A DNA stretch of 46,365 bases from positions 1-46,365 of IMG/VR virus record IMGVR_UViG_3300025886_002036. One strand, given 5' to 3'. The notes under the pieces were generated by a model, which did not search any database, was not told the origin of the DNA, and was given only the letters and a program-made list of their open reading frames with translations. This DNA comes from a virus. Positions 16,368 through 24,399 of the stretch are shown piece by piece. Position 1 is the first letter of the stretch; every line of letters starts with the position of its first letter. Made by a program: the position numbers and the translations under genes.

Positions 16368-18887
16368 TTATTTTCCAAAAGAAAAGAATTTATTTACTGT
16401 ATTATTTTCTGGTAATTTACCCCAATTCATTGCCGCAAAGAAATCATCTAGTTTACCTTGAAGATCACTTTCAAACATTTTTTGTCTGTCAATGTATTTT
16501 TCAACAAATTCTACTATTTCGGGTGGATCATTGTAACCACGAAGTGCCATGGTTTGAAAACCCAATGGATTGTTTCGAAGATATGCCCATTTAATTTTAT
16601 CACCATTTTTTATGTCTACTTCATCCGACTGTAATCTGCTTAACATATCATTGAAGTTTATAGCTGACTTTACATGAGCTGGAGTGCCCTTTAGATATCC
16701 AGTAAATGGCTTGCGTCCTTTAATGTACTTAGAAACTTCTTTGACTCCTGTATTTTTCATAACATTTAGTATTTCGGAATTTTGTATAGATTCTTTAAAG
16801 TTAAATATTAAGTCGGAGGTTGCAGTTTTGCTTTTTTCTTTGACAATGTACCACAATGTTTCTTTCATTATTTTCTTGAAGTCGGTTGGAAAACTACTAC
16901 GGACCACATCCATACCCTTTATATCCAATTTATCCGTAGGTTTACCCTCTTTGAATAAAACCCATTGGGCGTATCGCTTTTTAGCGTCAATCCATAATCC
17001 TGATTTAGCAACATATTCTTGCTTTATTTGAAACCGGTGTTCTTTGGTATTGTGAAACACTTCAGCGTATTGATCATACATTGCATTTACATGTTTTTGT
17101 ATTTCTGAAGCAACCTCATTGGTTTTTTCAATCATGAACTGCTCATCCGTTTCATCGTAGTCCGGATATCGTTTTTCTATAATAGGCAACGAGCTAACAA
17201 ATGTAGAATCTGTGTCTGTATAGAATGAGAATGGAGATGGTCTGCCGGCATTAGTAGAGTTAAAGAAATGATCTTTGCCTGTCTCTTTAGTATAATATGC
17301 ATTGATTACTTTTGCAGAAAATTTAATTACACTTTGACCGGTTGCCGTAATAGCGCCTGCATTGTCAAGATCGTGGAATCGGAAAGTCTTGAGTCCTAAT
17401 ACTCCATAAAATGAATTCAACAATACTTTTTGTGTTAATTGCAATGCATCATAAAATTTATACTCTTCAGACCCAACCTCATATTCATCTCGCTTGTTTT
17501 TATACTCAACTCGCTCAATAAACCATTTTTTAAGAATAGCCGGGAGAAACCCAACTCTAGATGTATCATATACCGCTCCATTACTAGCAACTGTATATTT
17601 GTTGTCTTGCAACCATTGTTTAACGTCTGGTATATCTTGATTATTAATTGTAACAGAAACCGGATCGGGCTGCAATAAGTATTCTTGATTCCAATTGCGT
17701 ATAACACCAATCTTAGTTTCTGGAGATATATTCAAACTCATAATGATGCTTGGATACAGCGAAGTTAAATCTAAATCATATATCCATTTGTATAATCCAG
17801 GAACTGGAAGCATTACATATGCTCCTGCTAACTCATCTTGATGTTCATCTTCTATAAATCGAAATTGTTTGTTAGGAGCAACATATCCGTTACGCTTCAA
17901 GTCTACAACTGCAGCACCATCTAAATATTTAGATGCATAATACACATCTTCATATGGAACATGACCTTTATGACATATAGTTCTTGCTAAATTGATAAGT
18001 TGCAGTTTTTCATCTAATTCATATACCAAGTCGACATCCGTCATATTATAATAAGCAAACTTGTGAATGTCTTGTTCAAACAAATCATCTAAATCGCCAT
18101 CATATTCAACTTTACCCTTATTGAGTTCAGTTTTACCAACAGTGTCTAATCTGTAATTAGGAAGTTCTGTGTATGTGAAGTTTTTATATAATTTAATATA
18201 ATCTAAACTAGATACACCAAATATCTTCCATTTTTTACTTTTAGGATTTTGTGTAACAATTCCTGCAGGCGAAAATTTCTTGATAGACTGATTGCCTAAT
18301 ACTTTTTTACATCTGCCTAATAAATATGGAATATCATAACCGTCAGTATTCCAACCAGTTATAACAGTAGGTTGTATTTCTGCAAATGCGTTTATGAATC
18401 TAGTAAGTAAGTCTTTTTCACTGCGAAATATTTCCAAAGTATATCCGTCACCTTGTATAACACTATCTTTGATGCGTTTACGTTCATCTAATATGAGTAC
18501 TCTGCGGTCATTACCACTTTTATCATAATATGCTATGGATGTTATAGCCGTTCTTACATCCTCGATTGTGCTATATCCATCAGCATCTTTTGCAGTTTCA
18601 ATATCAAAGAAAAAGTCTCTATGTCCTTTAGAAACGGTGTCATCTTCATAATATAAATCTATTAAGGTACGAACTTCTTCATTTAAATCGGATTCATATG
18701 CATTTGGGTTATCTCGATGATTTCCGGGAACCTTTGCCAATTGTACACCATCCAATGTTTTATATTTACCGGTGTCAGAAGGCAAATATCCATATGGTTG
18801 AAATGGAAACTTTTGATGCCCTAATTCATCATCCCACACGTGCATTATAGCAGCACGCTTATCATAACCTATTGCTTGATACGCCAA
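16368..18887 (-). CDS. 43: Family B replicative DNA polymerase (gp43-like)
   Basis: An 839-residue polymerase with 3'-5' exonuclease, close in size to T4 gp43 (898). The exonuclease motifs are FFFDIET (D95, E97), GWNTDGYDIPYL (D182) and YNMTD (Y280, D284). The polymerase motifs are A, DLTSLYPSI (D373); B, KVLLNSFYG near 487; and C, YTDTDS (D558, D560). The C-terminus ends NKFFSFGK, an aromatic tail like the clamp-binding tails of T4-type polymerases. No intein or insertion is seen. Its start overlaps the small membrane-protein gene by 19 bases. Confidence 0.97.
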   Translation of the reverse strand: MAYQAIGYDKRAAIMHVWDDELGHQKFPFQPYGYLPSDTGKYKTLDGVQLAKVPGNHRDNPNAYESDLNEEVRTLIDLYYEDDTVSKGHRDFFFDIETAKDADGYSTIEDVRTAITSIAYYDKSGNDRRVLILDERKRIKDSVIQGDGYTLEIFRSEKDLLTRFINAFAEIQPTVITGWNTDGYDIPYLLGRCKKVLGNQSIKKFSPAGIVTQNPKSKKWKIFGVSSLDYIKLYKNFTYTELPNYRLDTVGKTELNKGKVEYDGDLDDLFEQDIHKFAYYNMTDVDLVYELDEKLQLINLARTICHKGHVPYEDVYYASKYLDGAAVVDLKRNGYVAPNKQFRFIEDEHQDELAGAYVMLPVPGLYKWIYDLDLTSLYPSIIMSLNISPETKIGVIRNWNQEYLLQPDPVSVTINNQDIPDVKQWLQDNKYTVASNGAVYDTSRVGFLPAILKKWFIERVEYKNKRDEYEVGSEEYKFYDALQLTQKVLLNSFYGVLGLKTFRFHDLDNAGAITATGQSVIKFSAKVINAYYTKETGKDHFFNSTNAGRPSPFSFYTDTDSTFVSSLPIIEKRYPDYDETDEQFMIEKTNEVASEIQKHVNAMYDQYAEVFHNTKEHRFQIKQEYVAKSGLWIDAKKRYAQWVLFKEGKPTDKLDIKGMDVVRSSFPTDFKKIMKETLWYIVKEKSKTATSDLIFNFKESIQNSEILNVMKNTGVKEVSKYIKGRKPFTGYLKGTPAHVKSAINFNDMLSRLQSDEVDIKNGDKIKWAYLRNNPLGFQTMALRGYNDPPEIVEFVEKYIDRQKMFESDLQGKLDDFFAAMNWGKLPENNTVNKFFSFGK

Positions 18888-19123
18888 ATTGATTCCTTTT
18901 TAAGATTGCATATGTTCCATATGCCGTAAATATTGATTGTTATAATAACAAAGCTTAACACCATGTGACTAATATTATTAATATGAATATCATATACTAC
19001 CCAACCAATGTCTCCAATTATCCATGAAAACATCGCAAGTTTTGTTAGTGACTTAGCATTTAAAATGTATCCAATTAATACTAATAGTGTACTACCCCAG
19101 CCTAACAGTTCCCACAAGTGCAT
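18869..19123 (-). CDS. Small three-helix membrane protein (CBU_0592/SemiSWEET-like)
   Basis: An 84-residue protein with three predicted membrane helices: about residues 5-22 (LLGWGSTLLVLIGYIL), 28-48 (LAMFSWIIGDIGWVVYDI) and 53-72 (HMVLSFVIITINIYGIWN). The pattern L-G-W-G-x-L-L-x-L-x-G-Y-x-L-N-A at the start resembles the CBU_0592-like/SemiSWEET group of half-transporters. It overlaps the GroES-like gene upstream by 22 bases and the polymerase gene downstream by 19. A transport or membrane-remodelling role cannot be told from sequence alone. Confidence 0.65.
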   Translation of the reverse strand: MHLWELLGWGSTLLVLIGYILNAKSLTKLAMFSWIIGDIGWVVYDIHINNISHMVLSFVIITINIYGIWNICNLKKESIWRIKQ

Positions 19124-19524
19124 ATAACCGCAATTTCTGATTCTCTAATTAATGAATATTGTTCGTCGTCTAAAACAATATCTTTATTTTCACCTAAGTT
19201 AGATTTATACACATATACAGTGTCTCCAATTTTTACTGACATTGGGATACGAGCTCCTGTTTGTGTAAATAATCCGTCTCCTGTTGCTACTACTTTTCCT
19301 AGCACGAATGCCATGTCTCGATCAACGAGGATAATTCCTGATTTAGTTTTTTCTGCAGTTTTTTCTACTTTTAGCAATACTTGATCGCCCATCGGTTTCC
19401 AGTTCATAACTTGTTCTTTTTTTATTTTTAATGGATTCTCCTTACCCGTTAACTCTTCATAATACGGATTCAATTCTCCGGTTTGAGGATCATGGGTTGG
19501 TATTTCCAATTTACCTTTTGCCAT
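19102..19524 (-). CDS. GroES-like co-chaperonin (gp31 analogue)
   Basis: A 140-residue protein whose last 100 residues match GroES: WKPMGDQVLLKVEKTAEKTK, the mobile-loop segment KSGIILVD that would contact GroEL, GKVVATGDGLF, VKIGDTVYVYKSN and a closing strand. T4 gp31 plays this role in capsid-protein folding. It has a 40-residue N-terminal extension (KLEIPTHDPQTGELNPYYEE) absent from bacterial GroES, and ends with the cysteine pair CTCGNC. It would cap the host GroEL, possibly to fit a larger phage substrate. The adjacent thioredoxin gene shares the region. Confidence 0.9.
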   Translation of the reverse strand: MAKGKLEIPTHDPQTGELNPYYEELTGKENPLKIKKEQVMNWKPMGDQVLLKVEKTAEKTKSGIILVDRDMAFVLGKVVATGDGLFTQTGARIPMSVKIGDTVYVYKSNLGENKDIVLDDEQYSLIRESEIAVICTCGNC

Positions 19525-19579
19525 TTATATATGTATTTTATTTTTAAATTTTCGTATGTTGTTGTGCTATACCAGTACA

Positions 19580-19816
19580 TCATAACCTTTGTATATTAGC
19601 AATAGTTACACTATTTCCTACTAGTCTTGAAACCTCGTTGCCATTTTCATTGATTCGAATAAAACAAGGAATATTTCTAACATTGTAACGATTAGCCGTT
19701 GCCATATCTTGATCAATATTAATTGTTCGGAATGGAACGGTTAACTGATTCAGTTTAGGCTTTAATAATTTACATGGTCCACACCATGGTGCTGTAAAAT
19801 ATAGTAATTGACTCAT
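19580..19816 (-). CDS. Thioredoxin/glutaredoxin-like protein
   Basis: A 78-residue thioredoxin-fold protein with the redox motif WCGPCK in YFTAPWCGPCKLLKPKLN, the cis-proline region NVRNIPCFIRI and a short C-terminal helix. It is smaller than bacterial thioredoxin (about 105), as is common in phages. Its likely role is to supply electrons to the ribonucleotide reductase encoded upstream, whose C-terminal cysteine pair needs re-reduction. It shares the base of a TAATG junction with queE. Confidence 0.9.
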   Translation of the reverse strand: MSQLLYFTAPWCGPCKLLKPKLNQLTVPFRTINIDQDMATANRYNVRNIPCFIRINENGNEVSRLVGNSVTIANIQRL

Positions 19817-20586
19817 TACACACCTCTTTCTGTATTAAATGCTATGATATGATCTCTACCGGTCATGTTATAACCATGTTCAGCTACCATTTCAAATACT
19901 TTTGGATACATTTCAATCAATGTTTCTCTTGTATCTCCTGCCGGCATTATATATGTCTTATGCTTTGGAATTTTATGCATTACCCGGAAATCTTCTATTT
20001 CTTTAAGATTTTCTTCGGTACCATCCCAGACAGGCTTATAATGATAGTCATGATGATATTTTATTGTTTGCTTGATTGCGTCATGATTGAGTCGCAGTTT
20101 ATTGTGTTGCGTAACCATTCTTTCATCTACTATCTTTCCTGCAGGAGTTTTAGTTCCTACAACTGGAATGCTATTGCTAAATTTAGGTGAAAGTGATACT
20201 AAATCAAATGGCATTGGAGTTTCTATAAAATGACTACCTTCTGTTTCTATTGTAGTTATAATACTTCGCTTAAATGCAAATTGCGTTAATTCATTCATTA
20301 AAGCAGGATGCATTGTGGGAGAACCTCCTGTAATCATCATTTCTTTAACTTGTGGATTAGCATCATATATGTCTACAATGTCTTGAAAGCAGAATGTGCC
20401 TTTTTCTGGATGGATACTTGTGTACCATGAGTCACACCAACCTCCTTCACCAAAATAACATCGATGAGTACATCCGGTTGTTCTTACTGCTATTGTGGGC
20501 CGACCGAATCGGCTTCCTTCACTTTGCACACATCTGTATACTTCTAATACAGGTAATCTTTTACTATAATCTTCTATTCGTTTCAT
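19816..20586 (-). CDS. queE: QueE-like radical SAM enzyme (7-carboxy-7-deazaguanine synthase)
   Basis: Converts 6-carboxy-tetrahydropterin to 7-carboxy-7-deazaguanine (CDG). LPVLEVYRCVQSEG near residue 11 and the GG motif MITGGSPTMHP are typical of QueE. The iron-sulphur cysteines are C39, C43 and C51, spaced C-x3-C-x7-C instead of the usual C-x3-C-x2-C, an eight-residue loop YFGEGGW being inserted. I chose the ATG at 20584-20586, directly after the preceding stop, because homology begins just after it; the frame is open upstream to 20634. It is part of folE-queD-x-queE. No QueC follows, so the pathway in the window ends at CDG. Confidence 0.88.
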   Translation of the reverse strand: MKRIEDYSKRLPVLEVYRCVQSEGSRFGRPTIAVRTTGCTHRCYFGEGGWCDSWYTSIHPEKGTFCFQDIVDIYDANPQVKEMMITGGSPTMHPALMNELTQFAFKRSIITTIETEGSHFIETPMPFDLVSLSPKFSNSIPVVGTKTPAGKIVDERMVTQHNKLRLNHDAIKQTIKYHHDYHYKPVWDGTEENLKEIEDFRVMHKIPKHKTYIMPAGDTRETLIEMYPKVFEMVAEHGYNMTGRDHIIAFNTERGV

Positions 20587-20587
20587 A

Positions 20588-20926
20588 CTAGAATGGGAGG
20601 TCATCGGCAGGGCCGACATTACTATTGGTAACATTTATTAATTCATTTAATTTATTTTCTAATCGATCGACTTTTTCACGTAACATAATAAACTGATCTT
20701 GACGTACTAATATCTGTTCTGGTCGTTTATATATACCGTCTAAAAAGTGTACTGGCCATGTTGCAACTGATTTATATTTATCGGTTTGCATTTCTTCTGG
20801 TAATAGCTTGGTTCCTGGTTTAATACCCTTACTTGCTGCTAGTTCCGCAACCTTAATACCCTCGTCAGATTTAGAAGTAGATCGACCTAAATAGTCATAT
20901 AAAGATACATATACAGTTTTACTCAT
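20588..20926 (-). CDS. Unrecognised protein with an SSB-like DDLPF tail
   Basis: A 112-residue protein between queD and queE. It begins MSKTVYVSLYDYLGRSTSKS, contains KGIKPGTKLLPEEM and WPVHFLDGIYKR, has a short coiled coil (MLREKVDRLENKLNELI near residues 76-92), and ends GPADDLPF. The last five residues match the acidic tip of bacterial SSB proteins, which recruits many genome-maintenance proteins, but no OB-fold is evident. I chose the ATG at 20924-20926 (eight-base overlap with queD); an ATG at 20953 would add nine residues. The function is unknown. Confidence 0.65.
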   Translation of the reverse strand: MSKTVYVSLYDYLGRSTSKSDEGIKVAELAASKGIKPGTKLLPEEMQTDKYKSVATWPVHFLDGIYKRPEQILVRQDQFIMLREKVDRLENKLNELINVTNSNVGPADDLPF

Positions 20927-21380
20927 AACTTGCCGAATTTCTTTCGTGTTCATAAACTTCTACTTTACTGGCTCTTACACGGCCGTCTGTTTCTTTAAGC
21001 AAGAATCCATTAATAACCTTGTACAAAAACTCTGCAAACTTTTCGCATCCAGTATCATCAATAACTCTGAGCTGAATAATACCTTGTGCATCCATCATTC
21101 TGAATGAATCTAACTCTGGGTCGTCATTTGCTATGATTACCGTGTGATCTAATAACCACGCAAAATATTCTTTAGGAGCATATCCGTTTATTTCATGTTT
21201 AGATCGTTTCATACCACCAAAGTCAAATACCCAGTTGCGATGATCTAGTTCACCTTCAAACCATACTCGAAATGATAGTGCATATCCATGTAGATAACTA
21301 CAATGAGTATCTGTTGCTTTCCATTGTCGGAAACAAGTTGAGTATCCGTCAAATAATTTAGTTGATGTAAATTTAGCCAT
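20919..21380 (-). CDS. queD: QueD-like 6-carboxy-tetrahydropterin synthase
   Basis: A 153-residue T-fold enzyme expected to turn dihydroneopterin triphosphate into 6-carboxy-tetrahydropterin. Family features are FTSTKLFDGYSTCFRQW at the start, C27-x2-L-H31-G-Y33 (catalytic cysteine and zinc loop), DFGGMKR, the LDH motif in LLDHTVIIANDDPEL (D78, H79) and E143 in VEVYEHE. Zinc ligands differ from E. coli QueD: the H-x-H pair is H31-G-Y33, and the first histidine falls in STCFRQW. The start at 21378-21380 overlaps the folE stop by eight bases; the longer frame to 21440 lies inside folE. Confidence 0.82.
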   Translation of the reverse strand: MAKFTSTKLFDGYSTCFRQWKATDTHCSYLHGYALSFRVWFEGELDHRNWVFDFGGMKRSKHEINGYAPKEYFAWLLDHTVIIANDDPELDSFRMMDAQGIIQLRVIDDTGCEKFAEFLYKVINGFLLKETDGRVRASKVEVYEHERNSASYE

Positions 21381-22050
21381 TATATCCTTTTGCAAATTCA
21401 TAAAATTCTGCTCGAGTCGCATCATCATCTTTAAATGCACCTGTCAGTTTGCTTGTCTTCATTGAAGCACCACCATGTTTAACACCTCTACACTGTACAC
21501 AGTTGTGAGTAGCTTCGATCATAACTGCTACTCCATTATTGTCATTAATAATAGTGTTAATCGAATTGTGTATAGCAACAGTTAATTGTTCTTGTATAGC
21601 ACCACGTCTTGCAAAATGCTCTACTAATCTATTCAATTTACTCAAACCGATTACTTTGCTATCCGTGCCTGGTATATATGCTACGTGAACTTTACCTATT
21701 ATAGTCTGATGATGATGTGAACACATACTAGTTAATGGAATACCACCTTCAAATACCATACCATCATAACCATCACTTGGAAATGCTGTTATATCAGGAG
21801 CTCCATTGTATCTACCTGCCCAAAGATCATTTACATATGCTTTAGCTACACGATGTGGAGTATTATCTGAATTTGGGTCATTTCTCCAATCACACTTAAG
21901 TGCATCTAAAAACAAACCAAACGCATTTGCTGCAGCATTAATCATTGTAGCCTTCTGATTTTCAGTAAGAGGACCACCTTTTGCTACACCATTGGCAAAG
22001 CCTTCTTTTACTAATTCAATACTTTTCTTTATTGTCATAACTTCTTTCAT
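21373..22050 (-). CDS. folE: GTP cyclohydrolase I
   Basis: A 225-residue type IA GTP cyclohydrolase, which makes dihydroneopterin triphosphate from GTP, the first step of both folate and 7-deazaguanine synthesis. The zinc ligands are C110 and H113 in TSMCSHHHQTIIG and C184 (or C187) in HNCVQCRGVKH. The substrate-binding segment is GLSKLNRLVEHFARR, with QEQLT after it. With queD and queE directly downstream, it most likely feeds DNA modification rather than folate. A short AT-rich gap of 20 bases separates it from the DUF5522 gene. Confidence 0.96.
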   Translation of the reverse strand: MKEVMTIKKSIELVKEGFANGVAKGGPLTENQKATMINAAANAFGLFLDALKCDWRNDPNSDNTPHRVAKAYVNDLWAGRYNGAPDITAFPSDGYDGMVFEGGIPLTSMCSHHHQTIIGKVHVAYIPGTDSKVIGLSKLNRLVEHFARRGAIQEQLTVAIHNSINTIINDNNGVAVMIEATHNCVQCRGVKHGGASMKTSKLTGAFKDDDATRAEFYEFAKGYNG

Positions 22051-22070
22051 TATTAATAATATAATATATT

Positions 22071-22286
22071 TTATTGGGTTTTCAAAGTTTTTTCATCTTT
22101 TTTATTTTTTGGGTAATAAGGACAATGTCGACATCCATTACCACAACAATAACCTCTCCTAGTATGATATGATTCTGTCATAACCCGATATCCATTTTCA
22201 TAGTAAAAATCAGTAGAAAGGAGCTTGTTTCCAAACTCCCTCACATACTGTTGATAAATCCAATCTGATCCTAAATTGATCATCAT
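22071..22286 (-). CDS. Small cysteine-rich DUF5522-like protein
   Basis: A 71-residue protein. Residues about 28-57 (FYYENGYRVMTESYHTRRGY, then CCGNGCRHCPY) match DUF5522, a small family with a C-C-x3-C-x2-C cluster that likely binds a metal. The family is common in Bacteroidetes and of unknown function. The C-terminal end is lysine-rich. It lies between the Hc1-like gene and folE, with no gap on the upstream side. Confidence 0.7.
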   Translation of the reverse strand: MMINLGSDWIYQQYVREFGNKLLSTDFYYENGYRVMTESYHTRRGYCCGNGCRHCPYYPKNKKDEKTLKTQ

Positions 22287-22454
22287 TTATTTTCCTTCTG
22301 CTACCGATGCTTTTCTATAATCTGTAACTAGTTTCTTAAGTTCACCAACTGCTTTTCTAGCTTGTTGTTGTGACTTTTTTGTTGTTCCATTATGGTGTCC
22401 TTCAAACTCATTCCATAAATCCAACATTGTTTCGAATAACTCTTGTTTGTTCAT
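22287..22454 (-). CDS. Very small basic Hc1-like DNA-associated protein
   Basis: A 55-residue protein starting MNKQELFETMLDLWNEFEGH and continuing GTTKKSQQQARKAVGELKKL. The layout (short acidic helix, then a basic helix with A-R-K-A-x-x-E-L-K-K-L) resembles the small histone H1-like Hc1 proteins of Bacteroidetes and chlamydiae. I chose the ATG at 22452-22454, which has an A/G-rich leader (AGAAG) and lies past the reductase stop; the frame runs to 22526 but into that gene. A DNA-binding role is inferred; the similarity is weak and short. Confidence 0.5.
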   Translation of the reverse strand: MNKQELFETMLDLWNEFEGHHNGTTKKSQQQARKAVGELKKLVTDYRKASVAEGK

Positions 22455-22497
22455 CGTACTTCTTTTTTTTTTGTTAATAAAATTAATTAATTTCTGG

Positions 22498-24354
22498 TTA
22501 TGTAATTTCACAAGCGCCACCAGCACACGCTAATTCTCCTGATAAATCTGTATCGTCTGATAATTCTACGATTTTAGACAAATCTATATCTTTAAGTGTC
22601 AACATCATTTCGTTGTATGTTGATTCAGTGCAATCTTCAAATGGAGCTTGAACATATGTTCCTCCGTCATATGGTAATACTGATAATCCATTATAATGTT
22701 GTCGGTTTTGCCACATCCAATCTCCTGCTATATCCCATTCCTCAGCTTTAAGTGAAACTGTTGCCGATACATTGTGTGTGTTGTTACCTGTACGATGACC
22801 CGGCTTAACCCAGTCTAAATGTACTTTCTTAATTCTGTCTAATAATGCAAATGGAGATTCAGTTCTCATAATTGCACCTTTTGGTGCTTTTTGTGGAATA
22901 CTGATAACTGCAGTGTCATGTGGACGAAAATATTCATCTTCAATAAGCTCTGGATGATTGGTTGCTAAATACGTATATATTGCTTCATTTTTACCAACTC
23001 TTACCCGTCTGATATAATAATCATTGTGCCATGCGTGGATACCAGAACTTGTACCTAATGCCAACGATGTTGTTCCAGCTGGTTTAACCGTTGTTGTTCT
23101 AGCACTTTCATTAATACCTAATATTTTTGCTACTCTTGAATTTTCTGTTTTAACAATTTCAGCAGCTGCAGTCATATCATAGCCTAATACTGTACCTGAG
23201 CCAATGCCTGTCATCGATACCCCAATTAACGCATCTTTTTCGGTGGTTCTTTGCCAAATTGGTCTTAAATAATGGAATTCTGTATACCCAGCTTGCAGTG
23301 TACCTATAAATGCTGCGGCTTTTACTCGGTCTTCAAAATCTTGTTGCGATTCAATGTCAGATGCATTAACTTCACATAAGTTGCAGAACTGAAAAGGACG
23401 TAATGCAATTTCACAACATGGATTAGTTCCCCAATCTTTGTCATTTGTTAAATATATACCTGGTTCTCCAGCACCTGACAATTCTACTCGTTTCCAAAGA
23501 TTCATAAAGAATGATTTGGTTAATTTGTGTCGCATTAATGCTGCTGAGTTATTGGCTCTGCCGCGCTGTGGATTTGTTTCCCACCAATTCCCAGACTTAC
23601 ATGCAATCATATCCTCATCGTCGGCACTAAACAAACTAATAAGTGCTGCACGCCTAATACCTCCTGCCAAGACAGCATCTGCAATATGACAAACCATGTC
23701 ATGTACTTCAATTGGTGATAAGCTTTCGCCGTCATGTTTAGCATCTAATATTCCTTGTACTTTAATTAAGCATTCTTTTAATGGTTGTGGTCCGGGGGCT
23801 TTACCTCCTGACGTTACTAGTCTTGCGCCTTTTGGTCTAATATCCGAAAAGTCAAATTTTAATTTTGATGTTCCTTGAAAATAACTTTTTACAAGAGCTT
23901 TAACTGCGTCTGCCCATCCTTCAATTGAGTCTGCAATTAAAAATCTTCTTGTTCTGTCTAAATTTGGTTTTCTAATTTCTGGTAATTTTTCGACATGATG
24001 TTTTTGCACAGAATAACCAACGCCAGTACCACCTAATAATAAAAACATTGTTTCGCCAAAAGCTCTGTAATCGTCAATTGGAAGATATGCACAGTTATAA
24101 ATTCGGTTAGGGGAGATTTCTATAGGTTTACCACCAAATTGCAATGAACGCATTGAAGGCAATACTTTTTTGGCATAAACATATTCATATGCTTCCATTA
24201 TTTCTTTGCGTAGTTTAGGATATCGTTCTATGTGCATATCTCGGTTACGGTCTACTAATTCATCCCAAGTCTCGCGTCGCTCGAGGTCTGGGCTATACTT
24301 TGCATACTTCATGTATACTGTGATATCACTCAAAATTTTGTTTGAAATCTCCAT
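22498..24354 (-). CDS. nrdJ: Class II (B12-dependent) ribonucleotide reductase, monomeric RTPR type
   Basis: A 618-residue single-chain reductase making deoxynucleotides from ribonucleotides with adenosylcobalamin. C88 (RIYNCAYLP) and C324 are the substrate-reducing pair, C313 in NPCCEIAL the thiyl cysteine with N311 and E315, and C313 to C324 are 11 apart as in the Lactobacillus enzyme. The C-terminal shuttle cysteines are C610 and C615 in ACAGGACEIT. It is shorter than RTPR (739) but has every catalytic residue. A GGAG ribosome site precedes the start, and a terminator lies just upstream, so its transcription may start separately. The phage thioredoxin is a likely reductant. Confidence 0.95.
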   Translation of the reverse strand: MEISNKILSDITVYMKYAKYSPDLERRETWDELVDRNRDMHIERYPKLRKEIMEAYEYVYAKKVLPSMRSLQFGGKPIEISPNRIYNCAYLPIDDYRAFGETMFLLLGGTGVGYSVQKHHVEKLPEIRKPNLDRTRRFLIADSIEGWADAVKALVKSYFQGTSKLKFDFSDIRPKGARLVTSGGKAPGPQPLKECLIKVQGILDAKHDGESLSPIEVHDMVCHIADAVLAGGIRRAALISLFSADDEDMIACKSGNWWETNPQRGRANNSAALMRHKLTKSFFMNLWKRVELSGAGEPGIYLTNDKDWGTNPCCEIALRPFQFCNLCEVNASDIESQQDFEDRVKAAAFIGTLQAGYTEFHYLRPIWQRTTEKDALIGVSMTGIGSGTVLGYDMTAAAEIVKTENSRVAKILGINESARTTTVKPAGTTSLALGTSSGIHAWHNDYYIRRVRVGKNEAIYTYLATNHPELIEDEYFRPHDTAVISIPQKAPKGAIMRTESPFALLDRIKKVHLDWVKPGHRTGNNTHNVSATVSLKAEEWDIAGDWMWQNRQHYNGLSVLPYDGGTYVQAPFEDCTESTYNEMMLTLKDIDLSKIVELSDDTDLSGELACAGGACEIT

Positions 24355-24399
24355 TGGTTGTAATCTCCTTGTTTTTTATTAACGAATTTTTATTAGATG

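Noticed and set aside
17435-17710. Minus-strand 91-codon frame within the polymerase gene
   Set aside because: It is fully inside the PolB gene in another frame, without coding resemblance.
16368-18887. Intein or homing endonuclease in PolB, UvsX or the reductase
   Set aside because: Motifs follow at normal spacing and the lengths are near or below the family size, so no insertion is present.
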